DNA of 64,000 nt from Xenoacremonium recifei (GCA_012184525.1 WOFQ01000084.1:1-64000); one strand, 5' to 3'. Shown: positions 43,858 to 56,789, counted from the first letter of the stretch. The notes: generated from the sequence alone by a model not told the origin. Numbers and translations: made by a program.

Positions 43858-44866
43858 TTCCCGGATCGTATGGTGGACTGAGGATTGGAGAATGCAATAT
43901 TGGGGTTTCTTTCTTCGCCAAGAGGACCGGAAATGGCTTTTTGAATGCAATCATCCCATCTTATACTCCACGAAATCCAAGTCCCAATCGGGGAATGTTA
44001 TCCACATGGGATGTGTTTACTGCAAAGGGTTCATCTTATCACGCCTGATGCCTTAGAAACATAACTTAGTGTCGAAGCTAGCTCGATTTGGAAAGGATTT
44101 TACAACATCTGCAGTATCCTTGGCATACGATCAGCCTCTGACGATGAGAGAGGCGATATGATCCTGACTCTCGTAGTGCTGCTAGTTTGCGTAGGCTTGT
44201 TCCTCACTGTATCGTTATTCGATACCCAATGAATGTCGTCATTCATCATCCATCCTGAATTTCTGCCTTTTTCGTCCTCACAAGGTGGGCAATAGCGACA
44301 CTGGCAGTCGCTTGGAGTCTTGGTCCCGTATCTCTCCTATTTGCTGTTCTGTTCAGTACGTGCCCATGTCCAACTCCTCCAAGTTCACCATTAGGGTTAG
44401 CGAATAATAGTAGGCAACTCAATGAAGATTCCTATTGACAGATATCGGCCAGACTAGGAACAATTGAACAGACAAGAAATCCCCCGATTCGTCCCCCGTA
44501 TTTTTCTAGGAGGATAGGCAAACTTCAGAAGTTCAAGATCTCCATTCTCAGTTCTATTCCGTATAAGCTCGGGGGTACGGAAAAAGGGTTTTTATCCATG
44601 TATAAAATTGTCTCTCTTGCTCTAGACCTCACCCTGTAGAACACATTGGTCGCAGGTAGCTGTCGGCCAGTCCCGCAGGCTTAGCTTTAACCGGCGGGAT
44701 TTGCCGTGACCGGCTCACTCACTCAATCCCCTATCAGTGCCGTCCATGCTTCTCCTTCTTAATAACCCATGCGAATGGCTGATGTAGGCAGGCTGAGTTG
44801 AAGCCCGGGGGCAGGAAAGTCCAGTTTGATTTACTAACAAATTTACGACGAGAATCGATTCCCATT
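43858..44866. other. Intergenic region, no gene seen
   Basis: About 1 kb divergent region between the cupin (minus) and the reductase (plus). No supported gene or repeat. Confidence 0.5.
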
Positions 44867-46097
44867 ATGTCTAAAGTCCTTCTAACAGGTACGCCCGGCT
44901 CCGCCCGTACCCAATAATCAGTGTCTTAAACCACTCAGGAGGAAATGGGTTCATTGGCGCTCATATTCTCGATACCTTGCTTGAACACGGGTGAGACCAA
45001 CGCAACAATGCAGTAGCGAACAGAGCTAAGAAGCCACAATAGCTATACCGTCATCGCCACCGTTCGTTCCAGGGCTAAAGGAGATCAGATTCTCCAAGCA
45101 CACAAGAATATTCCTAACGAAAGATTATCTTACGTAGTGGTTAATAATCTTGCGTCAGATGGTGCATTCAATACAGTAAGCGATCATCTCCATATCGTAT
45201 TAGAATTCTCACTTATCCGGGACATCAAGGCAGTCCAATGTGACCCTCCCATCAACTATGTCATCCATACGGCATCACCTTTCCCGGAATCATTTCAAGA
45301 TCCATTCAAGGATGTCCTCGAACCCGCGGTTTGTGGGACGAAAAACATACTCCAAGCAATTAACACACATGCTCCTGAAGTGAAACGAGTCGTTATCACA
45401 TCTTCTTTTGCCGCCATCGTCAATATTGAGTCACCGCCAAAGGTGTACGACGAGACTTCATGGAATCCTATTAGCTGGGGCGAAGCTATCACTCAACGCT
45501 CCCTTGCATATCGCGGTAGCAAGGTCTGCATTTATTTAATGAAAATTGATAGACCATCAACTGACAATTCTATTTTAGAAATTTGCTGAGAAAGCTGCAT
45601 GGGACTTTATTGAGGAGGAGAAGCCCAACTTCGACTTGGCAACCATGAACCCGCCACTTGTGTACGGACCAATGGTGCATCATCTGAAGAATTTAGACCA
45701 GGTGAATACATCTAACCAAAGGATCAGTGACTTCATTCAAGGCAAATGCAAAGAAGATCAACTCCCTCCGACAGGAACCTTTCTCTTCACTGATGTACGA
45801 GATCTTGCTCTTGCTCATGTGAGAGCACTAGAGATACCTGAAGCAGGAGGCAAGCGTTTCTTCATCACTTCCGGACACTACTCCAATAGAAGGATCGTCG
45901 AATGCATCCGGGAAACACACCCTAAGCTTGCAAATATACTTCCGAGGAGTCCTATCGATGATTTCCCGGAAGATGTGTATGGCTTCGACAACTCGCGGGC
46001 TCGGGAAACGTTGAGAGTGACATTTCGATCCCTGCATGAGTGCATATCCGACACCGTCGATAGTCTTCTGAGAATAAAGAGAGCAGAGTCAGTATGA
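44867..46097 (+). CDS. NADPH-dependent DFR/GRE2-like reductase (extended SDR)
   Basis: Predicted 339-aa cytosolic aldehyde/ketone reductase of the dihydroflavonol-reductase/methylglyoxal-reductase group. Five exons: 44867-44888, 44939-44990, 45043-45175, 45230-45523 and 45579-46097; the first exon has only 22 bases. Seen: the Rossmann glycine motif built by splicing (LLT-GGNGFIGAHI), HTASPF, the Ser in VVITSSFAAI and the catalytic YRGSK, with KFAEKAAWDF following the fourth intron, and NPPLVYGP. All exon phases agree. Substrate unknown. Confidence 0.92.
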
Positions 46098-46712
46098 AAA
46101 ATAAATCACTGTGGTACCCACAGAGAATGCGTGGTCTCGCTCAACTATCGCAATGATAGAAATTCTATTAAGTTTCATTTTTGTGCTTGGAACAACATCA
46201 GGCAGGAGTAAATTAAAATGGAACGAAGATAATTAGAATATGCCAATTTCGTGGTCATAAAATTATATCGACTAGGAATCGTGCGTTTTGTTCCATCTAC
46301 GTCCTCAATTGATCCGTAGATGAGTTAGTTACCCTACACTTCTTTGAGATTGTGCCAAGCATTCTTTTGTCCTCCATAATAAAGGCGCTACGGAATTATG
46401 CATATATCAGAGTGAAATCATATCCTATAATTGAAGTTATGTTGTGAATGGTGGACTCGGTTTTCTCCGTCAGTTATGAGACAAATCTCGCGTTTCGCCT
46501 TTGACCGGGCCGGTCAGGCTTATCGGAGCGGAGTTCCTTTGAGTAGCATTCCGATACAGTTGTGGATTACGATAACCACTTGTATGCAACTGGATGTATA
46601 GATTCTGATATTCCTGCATTACGTACCGTCGTGGGATTCCTAAAATTCCTGGCAATTCTTCATGGTATTGTGATACCTTGTCATTTGCTCTTGTTTATTG
46701 CATTATTACAAC
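46098..46712. other. Intergenic region, no gene seen
   Basis: About 615 AT-rich bases between the reductase and the HAD gene, probably 3' flank and promoter. Confidence 0.5.
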
Positions 46713-47553
46713 ATGTCTTCAGAAAACAAACACGTTGTGTTTGACGTTGTAGGTTAGTAAGATCCAGGTGTGATAACTTAGTGGTGAATCCTGAAATTTG
46801 CAGGGACGTGCGTCTCGTACGAGGCGTTCTACGATGCTATCGAGGCTCGGCTAGGAGATCGACTAAGGGAGCGGAACATCGGGCCCCGATTGTTTGGCTA
46901 CGCCTGGATGGAAGCAGGAGAGAGGGAGTACACGTATCTCAGCCTATCGGGGAAGTATATCAAATTTTTTGATATTTTCCCATCTATCTTCTACCGCACT
47001 CTTTGGCAGGCGGGCATTGAAGAACCTCGCAAATTTGCTACGGATGAAGACCGCGACTTCTTGCTGGCATCTTATCGGACACTAAAGCCACGGCCGGGTC
47101 TAGCAGAATGCTTTTCGCGACTTCGTGAAGGTGGTTTCACTGTCTGGGCTTTGACCGCTGGCGACACTGAGCGTGTGGCAGGATACTTGGAGGCTGCTGG
47201 AATGAAATTCCCGCCAGAAAACTTTACGTCTTGCGACAGCGTGGGCGTCGGCAAGCCGGAGCCAAGCGCGTACAAGTATATCCTAGACAAGCTGCCTAAG
47301 GATAACTTGGACGTGTGGTTTGCAGCAGCTCATATGTGGGACGCTGCTGCTGCGCGAAACTGCGGGTAAGTAACTGTAGACAACATTCAATGTCCCTTTG
47401 TAGAGGATTGTCTCTGTTGACATGGTGGTTTGTAGTTTCAAAGGTGCGTGGGTTTCGGTGTGGGAGAAGGAACCCTGTTCAGACATCTTCGGCGAGATGG
47501 AGGTGGTGGCTGATGACCTCCCAACTCTGGCAAAGAGAATTGTTGCATACTAG
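46713..47553 (+). CDS. HAD-superfamily protein, 2-haloacid dehalogenase (type II)-like
   Basis: Predicted 239-aa hydrolase. Exons 46713-46752, 46804-47365 and 47436-47553; introns 51 and 70 bp. Seen: the nucleophile motif VVFDVVGTC (Asp11, formed across intron 1), the LTAGD loop (motif II Thr), the Lys in VGVGKPEP (motif III) and AAHMWDAAAARNCG (motif IV), which is the pattern of type II L-2-haloacid dehalogenases. Fungal members may hydrolyse haloacids or fluoro/phospho compounds; the true substrate is open. Convergent with the FAD oxidase, only 59 bases between stops. Confidence 0.88.
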
Positions 47554-47612
47554 TCTTCGATTTAATGGGAATTTGTGTTTAAGATTTTTATGGGACTTAA
47601 GTGGGTGACTAT

Positions 47613-49156
47613 CTACAATTTGCTTGCTCGCTGTTCTCTTTCATGTCCATCGAGTATGCCGTTCTTTGTGCTTTCCAATCGCTGCTTAGTAACTCGGAAG
47701 GGTGCTGGAACTCCAGTCTCCTCGAACGACTTCCCATGCCGTAGCATTTGAACCATCGCCTTGGCGGAGAGAAGAATTAATGGCATCCCATGCCCCGAGA
47801 ACCCTGCGAGAACCATCTGACCTGGTTTATCTGGGACGTCTCCCACGTAAGGCATGAAATCGGAGCTGAAACCCATGACTAGTTTGAAAGGTCAGCTATC
47901 CGATCAAAAGCTCATATCACAAAGCACGGCTTACTTCCAGTCCAAACCATGTCAGTGTAGGCACCACTGTCTTCCCATCCAATGAATGTTCTTTGCATCA
48001 ATCCATCGAAGTGTGACTTCGCCGGCTCAATTAGCTTACTATCGTCTGATACATTGTACCAATGCGAGCGATCAGACCAAAATTTTGGTTTAGCGCCGCC
48101 AACAATGATGCTCCCATCAACTCGAGGGATTAAATAGTCGTATAGAGAAGGACCGTAGCGGATGCTGTATGTCTGCGGCAGGAATGGCGCCGCCTTCCCT
48201 TCGGGAACCACAATACGACTGCATATTCCTCGAACTGGAACAATGTGATCCTTGAACTCTGGGAGTAGTCGCGAAGTATAGGCATTCGTAGCCATGAGAA
48301 CTTTCTTCGCCTTGATGCTCCCACGCTGAGTGGTCACGAACCATCGTCCATCCGGCAAAGGATGCTCAGACAAAGCTGTCACTGGCGTATGTGTTTGCAA
48401 GTTTGCGCCCTTGTCTACTACGCCCTTGAGGAGGTGCATGACCATCTTGTATGGCCATATATGGCCTGCAGTGAATGTAAAGCACGAAAGTGCACCTTTT
48501 ACCCCGGATACCTGAGATATTGGTTAGGACTTTCGGGTGCAACATGTAATCATGAGAACTAACTCGTTCTGCATTTTCCCGGGGAGTGTAATGAACGTCT
48601 CTCAGGTTAGCAACCCCAGACTCGGCTAGTGCTTTGAACGCTTCTTCAGTCTCCTTGGAAAGCCCCTCGTGAACTGTGGCATCGCATGCGCGGGTCAAAG
48701 TAAACTGACAGTCAATTTCCTCCTTCTCGACTAGCTCTTTCATCGCGTAGACTTGCGAAGCCTCGAAGTTTGCAAACTCGACGGCTGCCTTAACGCCAAA
48801 CTTCTTGATGTACTTGGGAATGTTGAAGTAAACGTCAGGTTTTAAATGTCCGCCTGAACTTTGTATTAGCAACAATAGATACTCAATAATAGAACTACGC
48901 CGGAGCTTCTACCATTGCGAGCTGTAGCGCCAGAGCATGCCTCTCTAGCCTCAAGAATCACAACTGAGGGCGGCGTGGGGTTGTCTTCATAAATGTAATG
49001 GGCTAGGGCAGCTCCGGCAAAACCAGCGCCAATAATTAGCACATCGCATTCTGATGGAAGAGTTGGAGTGCTGCGGTGGCTGTCCAGTTCATGGAGCTCA
49101 GTCCTCCAAAATGGCTTTGTCGAGTTGGCAACAGGAATGGGTCCCGATTCTGACAT
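47613..49156 (-). CDS. FAD-dependent oxidoreductase (DAO/sarcosine-oxidase-like)
   Basis: Predicted 458-aa flavoenzyme oxidising an amine or amino acid. Exons 49156-48913, 48853-48564, 48511-47935 and 47878-47613; introns 59, 52 and 56 bp, all phases consistent. Seen: FAD dinucleotide motif VLIIGAGFAGAALAHY, EAREACSGATARNGGH (typical DAO GATARNGG block spliced at intron 1), CFTFTAGHIWPYKMV, KKVLMATNAYT, and the C-terminal GIMGFSSDFMPYVGDVP and GFSGHGMP motifs. Family includes D-amino-acid, sarcosine and fructosyl-amine oxidases. No peroxisomal SKL; the end is ASKL, where SKL is in fact a PTS1-like tripeptide, so peroxisomal targeting is likely. Confidence 0.9.
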
Positions 49157-49635
49157 GATGATCGTGTGATTGAACTCTAGATCTATCCTACCGGCTCAAA
49201 GCAGGCTTGATGCCTGGAACAGATGGACAGGACCAAACTATTATAGGATAGGTTCCGAAACCCTTTCTCGCCGTAGTACGTGGCAGGGAACTTAATACGT
49301 TCAGGAGGGTATCCGGATTACTGCGCAACCAATTCCCCGGCCCCTAATAATCAGGGAGGAGTTTCCCCGCATTTCGGCGTTGTCCGTCATATCCCCTATC
49401 GCGCTCGTGTTTGTCCGAGATGACTTGGTGTGCAAAGTCACATCCGATAACAAACACGATAGCGAGTGGAGATTCTGTAGAGACAGGGTTAGGTCACGTT
49501 GCCTTAACGGGACCCAGGCCTGAGTTGTATTTCTAGAGTATAGTATCTGTAGTTGACCAGGACGCCGTTAACATTGGTTTCTGTCGATTTAGCCACTACC
49601 GACGACCACAAGTCGGTTGAAAGACTGACCAAACC
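49157..49635. other. Divergent intergenic region, no gene seen
   Basis: About 480 bases between the FAD oxidase (minus) and the MFS carrier (plus); shared promoter, suggesting linked expression. Confidence 0.5.
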
Positions 49636-51651
49636 ATGGACGCCCCAGACAAAGAACAACACAAAAAAATGTCCCTGTCTAAAGAGACTGAGGACAACGG
49701 GAAGTTGGATGCCCTTGAACCGGCAGTTACTACTTCTCTTGGAGAGTCACATGGTGAAATCGTTCCTTTCCGAAGATGGACGACAAGCAACTGACTGAAA
49801 CCTCATAGAATATACGGAAGCGGAATATAAGAAGCTAACGAGAAAGATTGACCGTTATCTCATACCTATGATGTGGGTATACAACGGCTTACACGAAACG
49901 GTGAAAATTGACGTTTGTAGGTTCTTCATGTATGGAATACAGCAAACCGATAAAACGGCCATCAGTATTCAGGCGGTAAGTGCGCCAACCTTCCTCTCTC
50001 TACATAGCCACTCACAACAGCCAGCTTTTTGGCATGACGACAGACCTTGGGCTTGTTGGGCAACAATATCAATGGTTGACAACTATGTATGCTTGCCTGA
50101 AATCTCGATTATCATATCTTTGGGAGTTGACTTCCTGGGCAGTTTCTACCTAACATACTTGGTTGGAGAATTCCCTTCGACCTGGCTCTTGCAAAGGTAT
50201 AAAATCGGCCGAGTACTAACGCTCTATATGCTGGGGTGGTGTAAGTCCTCAATGAAATCGAGGCAGTAATACTCATTGAACTAATTTTTGCAGCAATCTG
50301 CTTGATCTGCATTAGTGCCTGCAACACCTGGTCTCAGCTCATGGCTCTTCGTGCCCTTCAAGGCTTTTTCGAATGCAACATCTCTCCTGGTTTCCTCCTT
50401 ATCACCGGTGCATGGTATCGAACCAATGAGCACGCAAACCGATCACTCTTTTGGCAATCTTCAGAGGGTTTCTTTACCATTATCTGTAACTTGATGCTAT
50501 ATGGGATTGCGCGACATGTCTCAAGCCACGGCGGTATCGCTGCTTGGCGGTGCATTTCGCTCTTCCTGGGCTCGTTGACACTAGCCGGGACTATCTTATG
50601 CTATTTCATTTTGGGATCACCACAGGAAGTTATATGGTTAAGCAAGGAAGAGAAGAAGATGGCGTAAGTAGCTTCACTTAAGTGGACAAACCGGCTCTAA
50701 CCTGCTGTAGAATTTCCCGCGTTCTGGTGAACCAGACCGGTGAGGAAACGACCAGCAGGAAATGGAACTGGGATCATGTCTGGGAGTGTTTCAAAGATCC
50801 TCAAGTCTATTTTGGGTTCGCGAATACCTTTTTAGCTTGCATTCCCAACGGGTAAAGGTTGTGCTTGACCAATATTCTCGGTGTTGCTAATTCTATGCAG
50901 TGGCATTACTACCTTTAGCTCTTTGCTTTTCGAGACCTTTGGGTTCAGCACCTGGGGGTCCATGCTTTACGCCCTTCCCCGGAACGGTATGTCATGCAAT
51001 CTGGAAGAACGGATGAATTTCCTAGTAACTCGTGGGTAGCTATTTATGTGGTCTCCTTCGTTGCCGTGGCCTGGTACTTGGCAAAATTCCAGAACCAGCG
51101 CATGTACGTCATGGTAATTTCTTGCGTATTACCTTTTGTCGGCCTTCTCGTCATGTCTTTGTTGCCTAATGTTCCTAAATACAAATGGATCAAGTGGGTT
51201 ATGTTTGACATAACCGTGGTCTTTTCGCTGGCTTTATTTCTGGGATGGAGTTTGAGTAAGTGACAAATCTCGAGACTTGTCCACCGCGTATGTCATGGAA
51301 ACTGACCCTTTCACAGTTACATCAAACATTGCTGGTGGTACTAAGAGAACGGTTGTGTCATCTTTGACACTGATTTCATACTGTGTCGGTAACATGGCCG
51401 GAACGCAGGTTTTCAAGACAAAGGATGCTCCTCGCTATGTTAGCGGTACCATCGCATGTTGTGTCTGCTTCGGGTTGGAAATAATTGTCATTGTCTTGTG
51501 GAGGGGTTGGTATATGTATGAAAATAGACGCAGAGACCGCCTAGTGGCAGAGATGGGGCTTTCTGCAGAGGATCGAGAGCGACAGGGTCGGCATATGGGA
51601 GAGCAAGACGTGACTGATATGAAGAACCCTTTCTTCAGGTATAGCATGTGA
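49636..51651 (+). CDS. MFS transporter, DAL5/allantoate-permease-like
   Basis: Predicted 514-aa twelve-helix carrier. Ten exons: 49636-49753, 49809-49872, 49921-49975, 50025-50086, 50143-50240, 50294-50663, 50711-50851, 50901-50986, 51040-51255 and 51317-51651; all phases fit. Intron 2 uses a GTGGGT donor; intron 8 runs to the second acceptor at 51039, giving PRNAIYVVSF. Seen: RKIDRYLIPMMFFMYGIQQTDKT, LVGQQYQWL, ALQGFFECNISPGFLL, ITSNIAGGTKRTVVSS and DAPRYVSG. Unusually intron-rich compared with the other MFS gene here. Divergent from the FAD oxidase, so uptake of its amine/amide substrate is a fair guess. Confidence 0.88.
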
Positions 51652-51931
51652 AGAGTCAGAGATCCATGACTTGAATGGCCTAAAAAAGGGCCACACTAGG
51701 CTTAGTCTTTCCCGCGCTTGTAGCGGATTGGATTATATAGGCGATCACTCTGAGCAAGCTCATAATTTACAAGTCAAGATTCAACACCTAGACTTTGTGA
51801 TCATGTGTAGTTCGGAGGCCAAAACAATTCTCCTCTCCATCGTTGAAATCTTTCATTAACATCATATGCCCACTGCCCAAGCTTGCCTAACAACGTATAT
51901 CCAGGTCTTAGACGATGTATGATCTATATCC

Positions 51932-54094
51932 TCATATCATTTCGTTGGAAATGATATCCCACTCCGGCTCCCAATTGAAGAACTCAACGTTATTATTCAG
52001 CATTTGGTCCAATAATGCTGACCCATCTTCGAAGTCGAAGTCAATTTCACCAAGAGGAAGGTCACTCCACTTGAGAGACTTATCCGAGAAGAGCAGACCT
52101 TGGATCTCTTCTGCTATCGACACGTTGTCGAGTGTAGGGGTGTTATTGAAGGCAGCCAATACCTTTTGGACCAATGGTCTCAACTTGTCAGCGCACCTGG
52201 TGGCTTCACTCCACCGTTGTCCAATGTTATTGAGTAGCTGCAAGCATTGTGGTATCAATATCTGTAACATGAGTTCCGCTTGTGACCTGAGGGGCTCATA
52301 GTCGCGCGAAGACCAAGCTGCATGCAAGGCGATGACCGTCACCTCGAACAGTATATGAACACCATGCCAAGGATAGAACAGTCTTCTTACACGTTCTTGG
52401 CCAAGATAATCCTCGATCAGTAACTATAATGTTTGTGGTTAGGTGATATTATATGAGTCTCCAAAAGAAAGACACCTACCCGACAAGATTCTAGGACTAT
52501 TTCCCAATCTTCAGGGCCCGTCAGTTGGAGACGTGGGGTCGGTCTGTGGATTCGAACCCTGAGATGGTAAAATTGAACGTGCTTGAACTCAAGCATATTG
52601 TACTGTGTAAATGTCTGTGCATGAGTATACCATTTCTCAAGTCGGCCCATTATATTGGGAATCCAGTCCGCTAGACTTGTGTAGCCGAATATGCCTATAT
52701 CCTCTTCAAGGTATAGCACGCGGTGGACCTCAGTTTCCAGACCTCTATATCGGCATATGTGATTGCACGATGACTTGCGTCTTGCGTTGTGAACTGAGGA
52801 ATGGCTGTCGAAGTCACTGGATGGGCTCGGATCCTTGAGCTGATGTCTATTAGCTCCTATTCAAATAGGTCGGGACAAGCTCCAAAGAAAGGGATTATTT
52901 ACTTTTGTGGTGATGCTCTCTTCTGGAAAAGATAAGGGCAATCGAAGATTGGTGCATAAGGATCGCTCCATCCCATATGCTACCCAGAAGAGCTCGGTAC
53001 GTTGCCTTGCTTGTTGAGCATCAAGGCCCTCTGGACACCCATGATGAAGACCCAAGCTTAGCATGATCCTAATAGCGTTGGCTATACACGTCCAATTATC
53101 CACTCTTTCAGGACACATATGAGCATAATGAGCTAAGAGCAGAGATATCTGCAGTTGCTTGATCTCACTGTAGTCTTCGTAGACCTGCAGGTATTTAACC
53201 GCGGACTTGAAGAATGACTCAGATGCTGCTCGGGCCTGCTCTTCTGCCTTCCATGTCAAAGTATTTGCCGAGATTGCCAGCACAATGAACAGAATGAAGT
53301 ATTCAAAGTGACCAAGCCCGGATGCCGAAGGAATTCCGTAGATGAGAGATGAGCCTATGTCTCCCTGTTCTTCATGTAGAGCTTTGTCTAGAATTCTTTC
53401 TAGTAATGACTCTGAAATGCACGGATACTGAGGTAAGTGGATGTCGGCATAATTCTTCACCATCCGAATGAGTGCAGTGTTCGGAATGCTATTGAGATCG
53501 ATTAAGTTGCTGGTATAGGGCTTGTCAGGCTGATTAGATGATTTGTTAGGCGCGTGGCCATCGTGAGATGGATTTGATTCGATGTCAGCGGAAATAGCTA
53601 CTGGAGGACACGATGGTCGGAAGAATAGTGCTGGTGATATCTTAGACTGGACGAATGAGCTAGAGCTCGGAACTCCAAAAGATATGGTTGCCTGCGCAAT
53701 TTTGGATGCCATCAAATAAGGTAGATTTTGGGGAAGTGTTCGAAACGCAAGGACCTCAGCTTCAAGTTCAGCTACGCGAGCCTCGAGAGATCTCACTAGA
53801 CTTGAAGTCCTCAGAATTAGCAGAGTAGCCCTAGAAGATTCGCCCTCATGAAAAAGACGCATAATGAACTGCTCATACCTCCTAGGAACGGGCTTCCTTG
53901 TGGAAGGGTCGAAGCCGAGACAGGAAGCATTTGCGAGCCTGCACGAAGTGCACTGAGGAAATTTGAAGTCGCACTGGAATGCAATTTAGGAATGAAAGTT
54001 TCAGAAGATGCCTCGAGAAACCCTCGTCTACCTTTGTTTTTCGGTGTCTACATCGCGTGCAGACCTTTGTTGAGCGGCGGTGTGATCGCTGCAT
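51932..54094 (-). CDS. Zn2Cys6 transcription factor (Fungal_trans domain)
   Basis: Predicted 635-aa regulator. Exons 54094-54032, 53973-53879, 53800-52903, 52839-52480 and 52423-51932; exon 4 must start at the GACATCAG acceptor to stay in frame. Seen: zinc cluster split by intron 1, CTRCRHRKTK then CDFKFPQCTSCRLANASC; VRSLEARVAELEAEV dimerisation helix after intron 2; a Fungal_trans region with IMLSLGLHHGCP and RTELFWVAYGMER, followed by CRYRGLETEVHRVLY. It is head-to-head with another Zn2Cys6 gene 345 bases away and next to the MFS carrier (convergent), so it could control either the 46.7-51.7 kb block or the 56.8-64 kb block. Confidence 0.9.
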
Positions 54095-54439
54095 TTCTTG
54101 TGAGATGAGATACGTGCAGTAAAACTAATAATCGCTGTGTGCGCGATGACTTGCAGCAGTTATTTCAGAGCCGGACAAGCCTCTTTAAATCGCGAGGTGT
54201 TTACCCACGCTAACGGGGTTTGGAGTAAACGAGGGGTAAAGGACCTAATCAGTCGCTTTGACGAAATAGGACCCGGGCTTTGGTGCTATCTGTCTGGCTT
54301 ATCAACCAAAACTTGTCCCCTCCCCAATTATGCCAGCTGTTTCTTTTGTCTATCATCAAGTCTTCAGGCACTGAAACCCACTCCATACTCAAGTCGCGTT
54401 GATCGGTGATAGTAGACCAATCCTACAGGGGTGTTCGTC
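54095..54439. promoter_or_regulatory. Divergent promoter between two Zn2Cys6 genes
   Basis: 345 bases between the starts of two divergent regulators. No other gene seen. Several short CGG/CCG-type triplets occur but no clear paired site. Confidence 0.4.
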
Positions 54440-56307
54440 ATGCTCCAAACGTGCACCCGCTGTCGGAGCCGGCGAATAAAGGTCTGCCAGAGCTCATTTT
54501 TTCTATCGCCCTCGGATTGAAGGCTCTAGACTAACGGAATTGCGGTAAAGTGTGACTCTCTCCTCCCCGCATGCGCCAATTGTGCCAAGAGTGACTTGGA
54601 ATGCACCTTTCACGATGATGCACTCCAGGAGGACATTCCTAGAAGGTTGGTCACCCCGCTTGGTTGTAAAACCCGCCATAACTCAACTCAACCTTTCGCT
54701 AGCTACATCCAAACATTAAATGAGCGCATTGAGCACTTGACCTCACAGTTATCCCTCCACCGTACCGAGGGCTCACCACGGTATGATATGATGAAACTTT
54801 GCGTAACCTTTGCGATTGCGCTTGAAGACTAACCTCCTGACTACATAAGCAGCAATCTGCCAACAAATGAGTCTATAGGGTCAGACTTACCAGGCAATGC
54901 CAGCTCGCAACCTTTACACATAGTGATACCTGCAAGACCTGGATCAGACCTGCATCTCGACAATTCGGTACCGTCGCGTTTCGTCAGGATTGTGTTTGAG
55001 GCCTTGCCGTCAGCAACAGCTGCTATCGAGAACGAGAATCACTCGGCCCTTGATGACCACTGTTCGGTACCCAAGGTCTCTTACACAGATAGGTCTGCAC
55101 TCACCCCCAACGTTCTCCGCTTCCTCTTAGGCCGCTACGATCGTTGCGTCAAGTCAAAGTATGACGTGATTATGCCTGCACTGGTAAACTATGATCTCAG
55201 CACTTTCAAGAAGCTACCGGATGCCTCAAGGTTTAGGATTCTTATGGCATGCGCCATCGCCGCCGCACAGGAGTCCTACCGATCACCGAATTGGAAGCCA
55301 TTGGCTCAGATCTGCCGTAACTGGGCGAATGAGTTGATCACCCCGATCATCACTGTAGGAGATAGCGATACTTTGGTAGCCATCTTATTGCTCCTAATAT
55401 ATGAGTTATCTGACTCTACCAGAGGCATCACTTGGGAGCTACTAGATCTTGCTGCCCGAACCTGTCTGCAGCTTGGCTGGCATCAGTCTCACCAGCCTCC
55501 AATCCCCGCCCAACTACCAATCGATGGTAATGTTTCCAGCATTATCGTTGGTGGTTGTAGTGCAGATGACGTTCGCTTAATGTGTGTTCTGAAGAATATT
55601 GAAGGGTAGGTTGACTACGTTCCTAACGGGTACTTACACTCAATAACCAGCCGCGTTACAGCTCGCTACAAACGATATTCAGCCGACCTACGATGCTAAG
55701 CGGCTCCAAATTACCAACATCCTCAGAGAGCGAGCCCATATATGACCTGTATATGCAAATATTTGATCAGATCTTTGGACCTGGCCAAGTATATGAGACT
55801 CTCGGTTGTCCCTTTGTCGGGGAGCTTGGCACCTTGATGGGACTCCTTGAAGGGGTCCAAGCTCACCCTAGGATTGTCAACGAGTCGTGGCTCTTGTTCC
55901 TACCTGTGTGTTTCAGACACAAGCAGTGCATATTCTGCTTCCAGGAAGCAGATGAGCCAAATTCCAGAGGAATGAAAAGTCTGCGGCGAAGGATGGTCGA
56001 CGCATCAGCAGCACTTATCCAGGTTACTCATTTGAATGCAACATCGAGAGACGAATTTAAATCTCCTATGCTCGCAAGCTGTGGGGTCCTGGTTTCTGGT
56101 TGCTCTATTGCTGTGAGCATCTTGAAACGGTGGACTTCCATGCAAACCCACATGAAAGACCTGATGAGGTGTACGGAAGTCCTGACCATATTTGAGCCGC
56201 ATTGGAAGGGCGGATCAGATTTTTTGAGTGTTTGGAGGACTATTACTGATATCCTTCTGAGCGTCATCTACACAGATAATGGCCTTGTCAGAGCACCATG
56301 TCCTTGA
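54440..56307 (+). CDS. Zn2Cys6 transcription factor
   Basis: Predicted 537-aa regulator. Exons 54440-54481, 54551-54645, 54703-54780, 54853-55605 and 55662-56307. The zinc cluster is split at the same place as in its divergent neighbour: CTRCRSRRIK then CDSLLPACANCAKSDLEC. YIQTLNERIEHLTSQL follows intron 2. The third intron (54781-54852, GTATGA donor) is needed to bypass a stop; the fourth acceptor is the TTACAG at 55661, giving EGSLQTIFSRPTML. The middle region has LLDLAARTCLQLGWH and LMCVLKNIEGSLQTIF as in Fungal_trans proteins. The conserved intron inside the zinc cluster suggests an old relation between the two genes. Confidence 0.83.
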
Positions 56308-56789
56308 AATAATGATGTTGAGTAAGCTGCAATGATTTTGGGCGGGCTACCTCTGTGGCGTTGGACCATTTCTGGTTCTGTAGACGGATCATGCTTCTAG
56401 CCTGACAGGCAATCATCAATATTCAGCTATCTATCATAGCTCTAGCTAAGGTGGAAGTCCGGGAATTCGGGTTGGAAGAGCGGATGGGACGCGGAAACCC
56501 GATCGGAAATTAAGCCGGCTTACTCCGTCCTTTAGATAGGCGATGCGCAAAACGCCGATGGGCCAGACTACTGTCTCTTCGCCGAGTAGACAACGCGCAA
56601 AGATCCGACGGGAAGTCCTTTCGTTGATTTTGCACACTAACCTCCTGAAGGATTGGGATTCTCGGAATAGGTGACGCAGTCCTTCGCGTCCAAGTTTCCA
56701 CCTGAGGGCTCCTGGATCGCAGTCCAATTTTGTCCTTCCTAGGTCGTTAAGCACAGACTCTGAAGAAAAGAAGTACTCAATATTCTTCC
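56308..56789. other. Intergenic region, no gene seen
   Basis: About 480 bases before the DHDPS-like gene. A minus-strand open frame spans it and the first exon of that gene but looks like no known family. Likely promoter. Confidence 0.5.

Noticed and set aside
46890..47085. Alternative frames within the HAD gene
   Set aside because: Shadows; all HAD motifs lie in the chosen frame.
49868..49975. Read-through of intron 2 in the second MFS gene
   Set aside because: The frame is open across it, but a GTGGGT donor restores the family's helix-1 sequence, so it is an intron.
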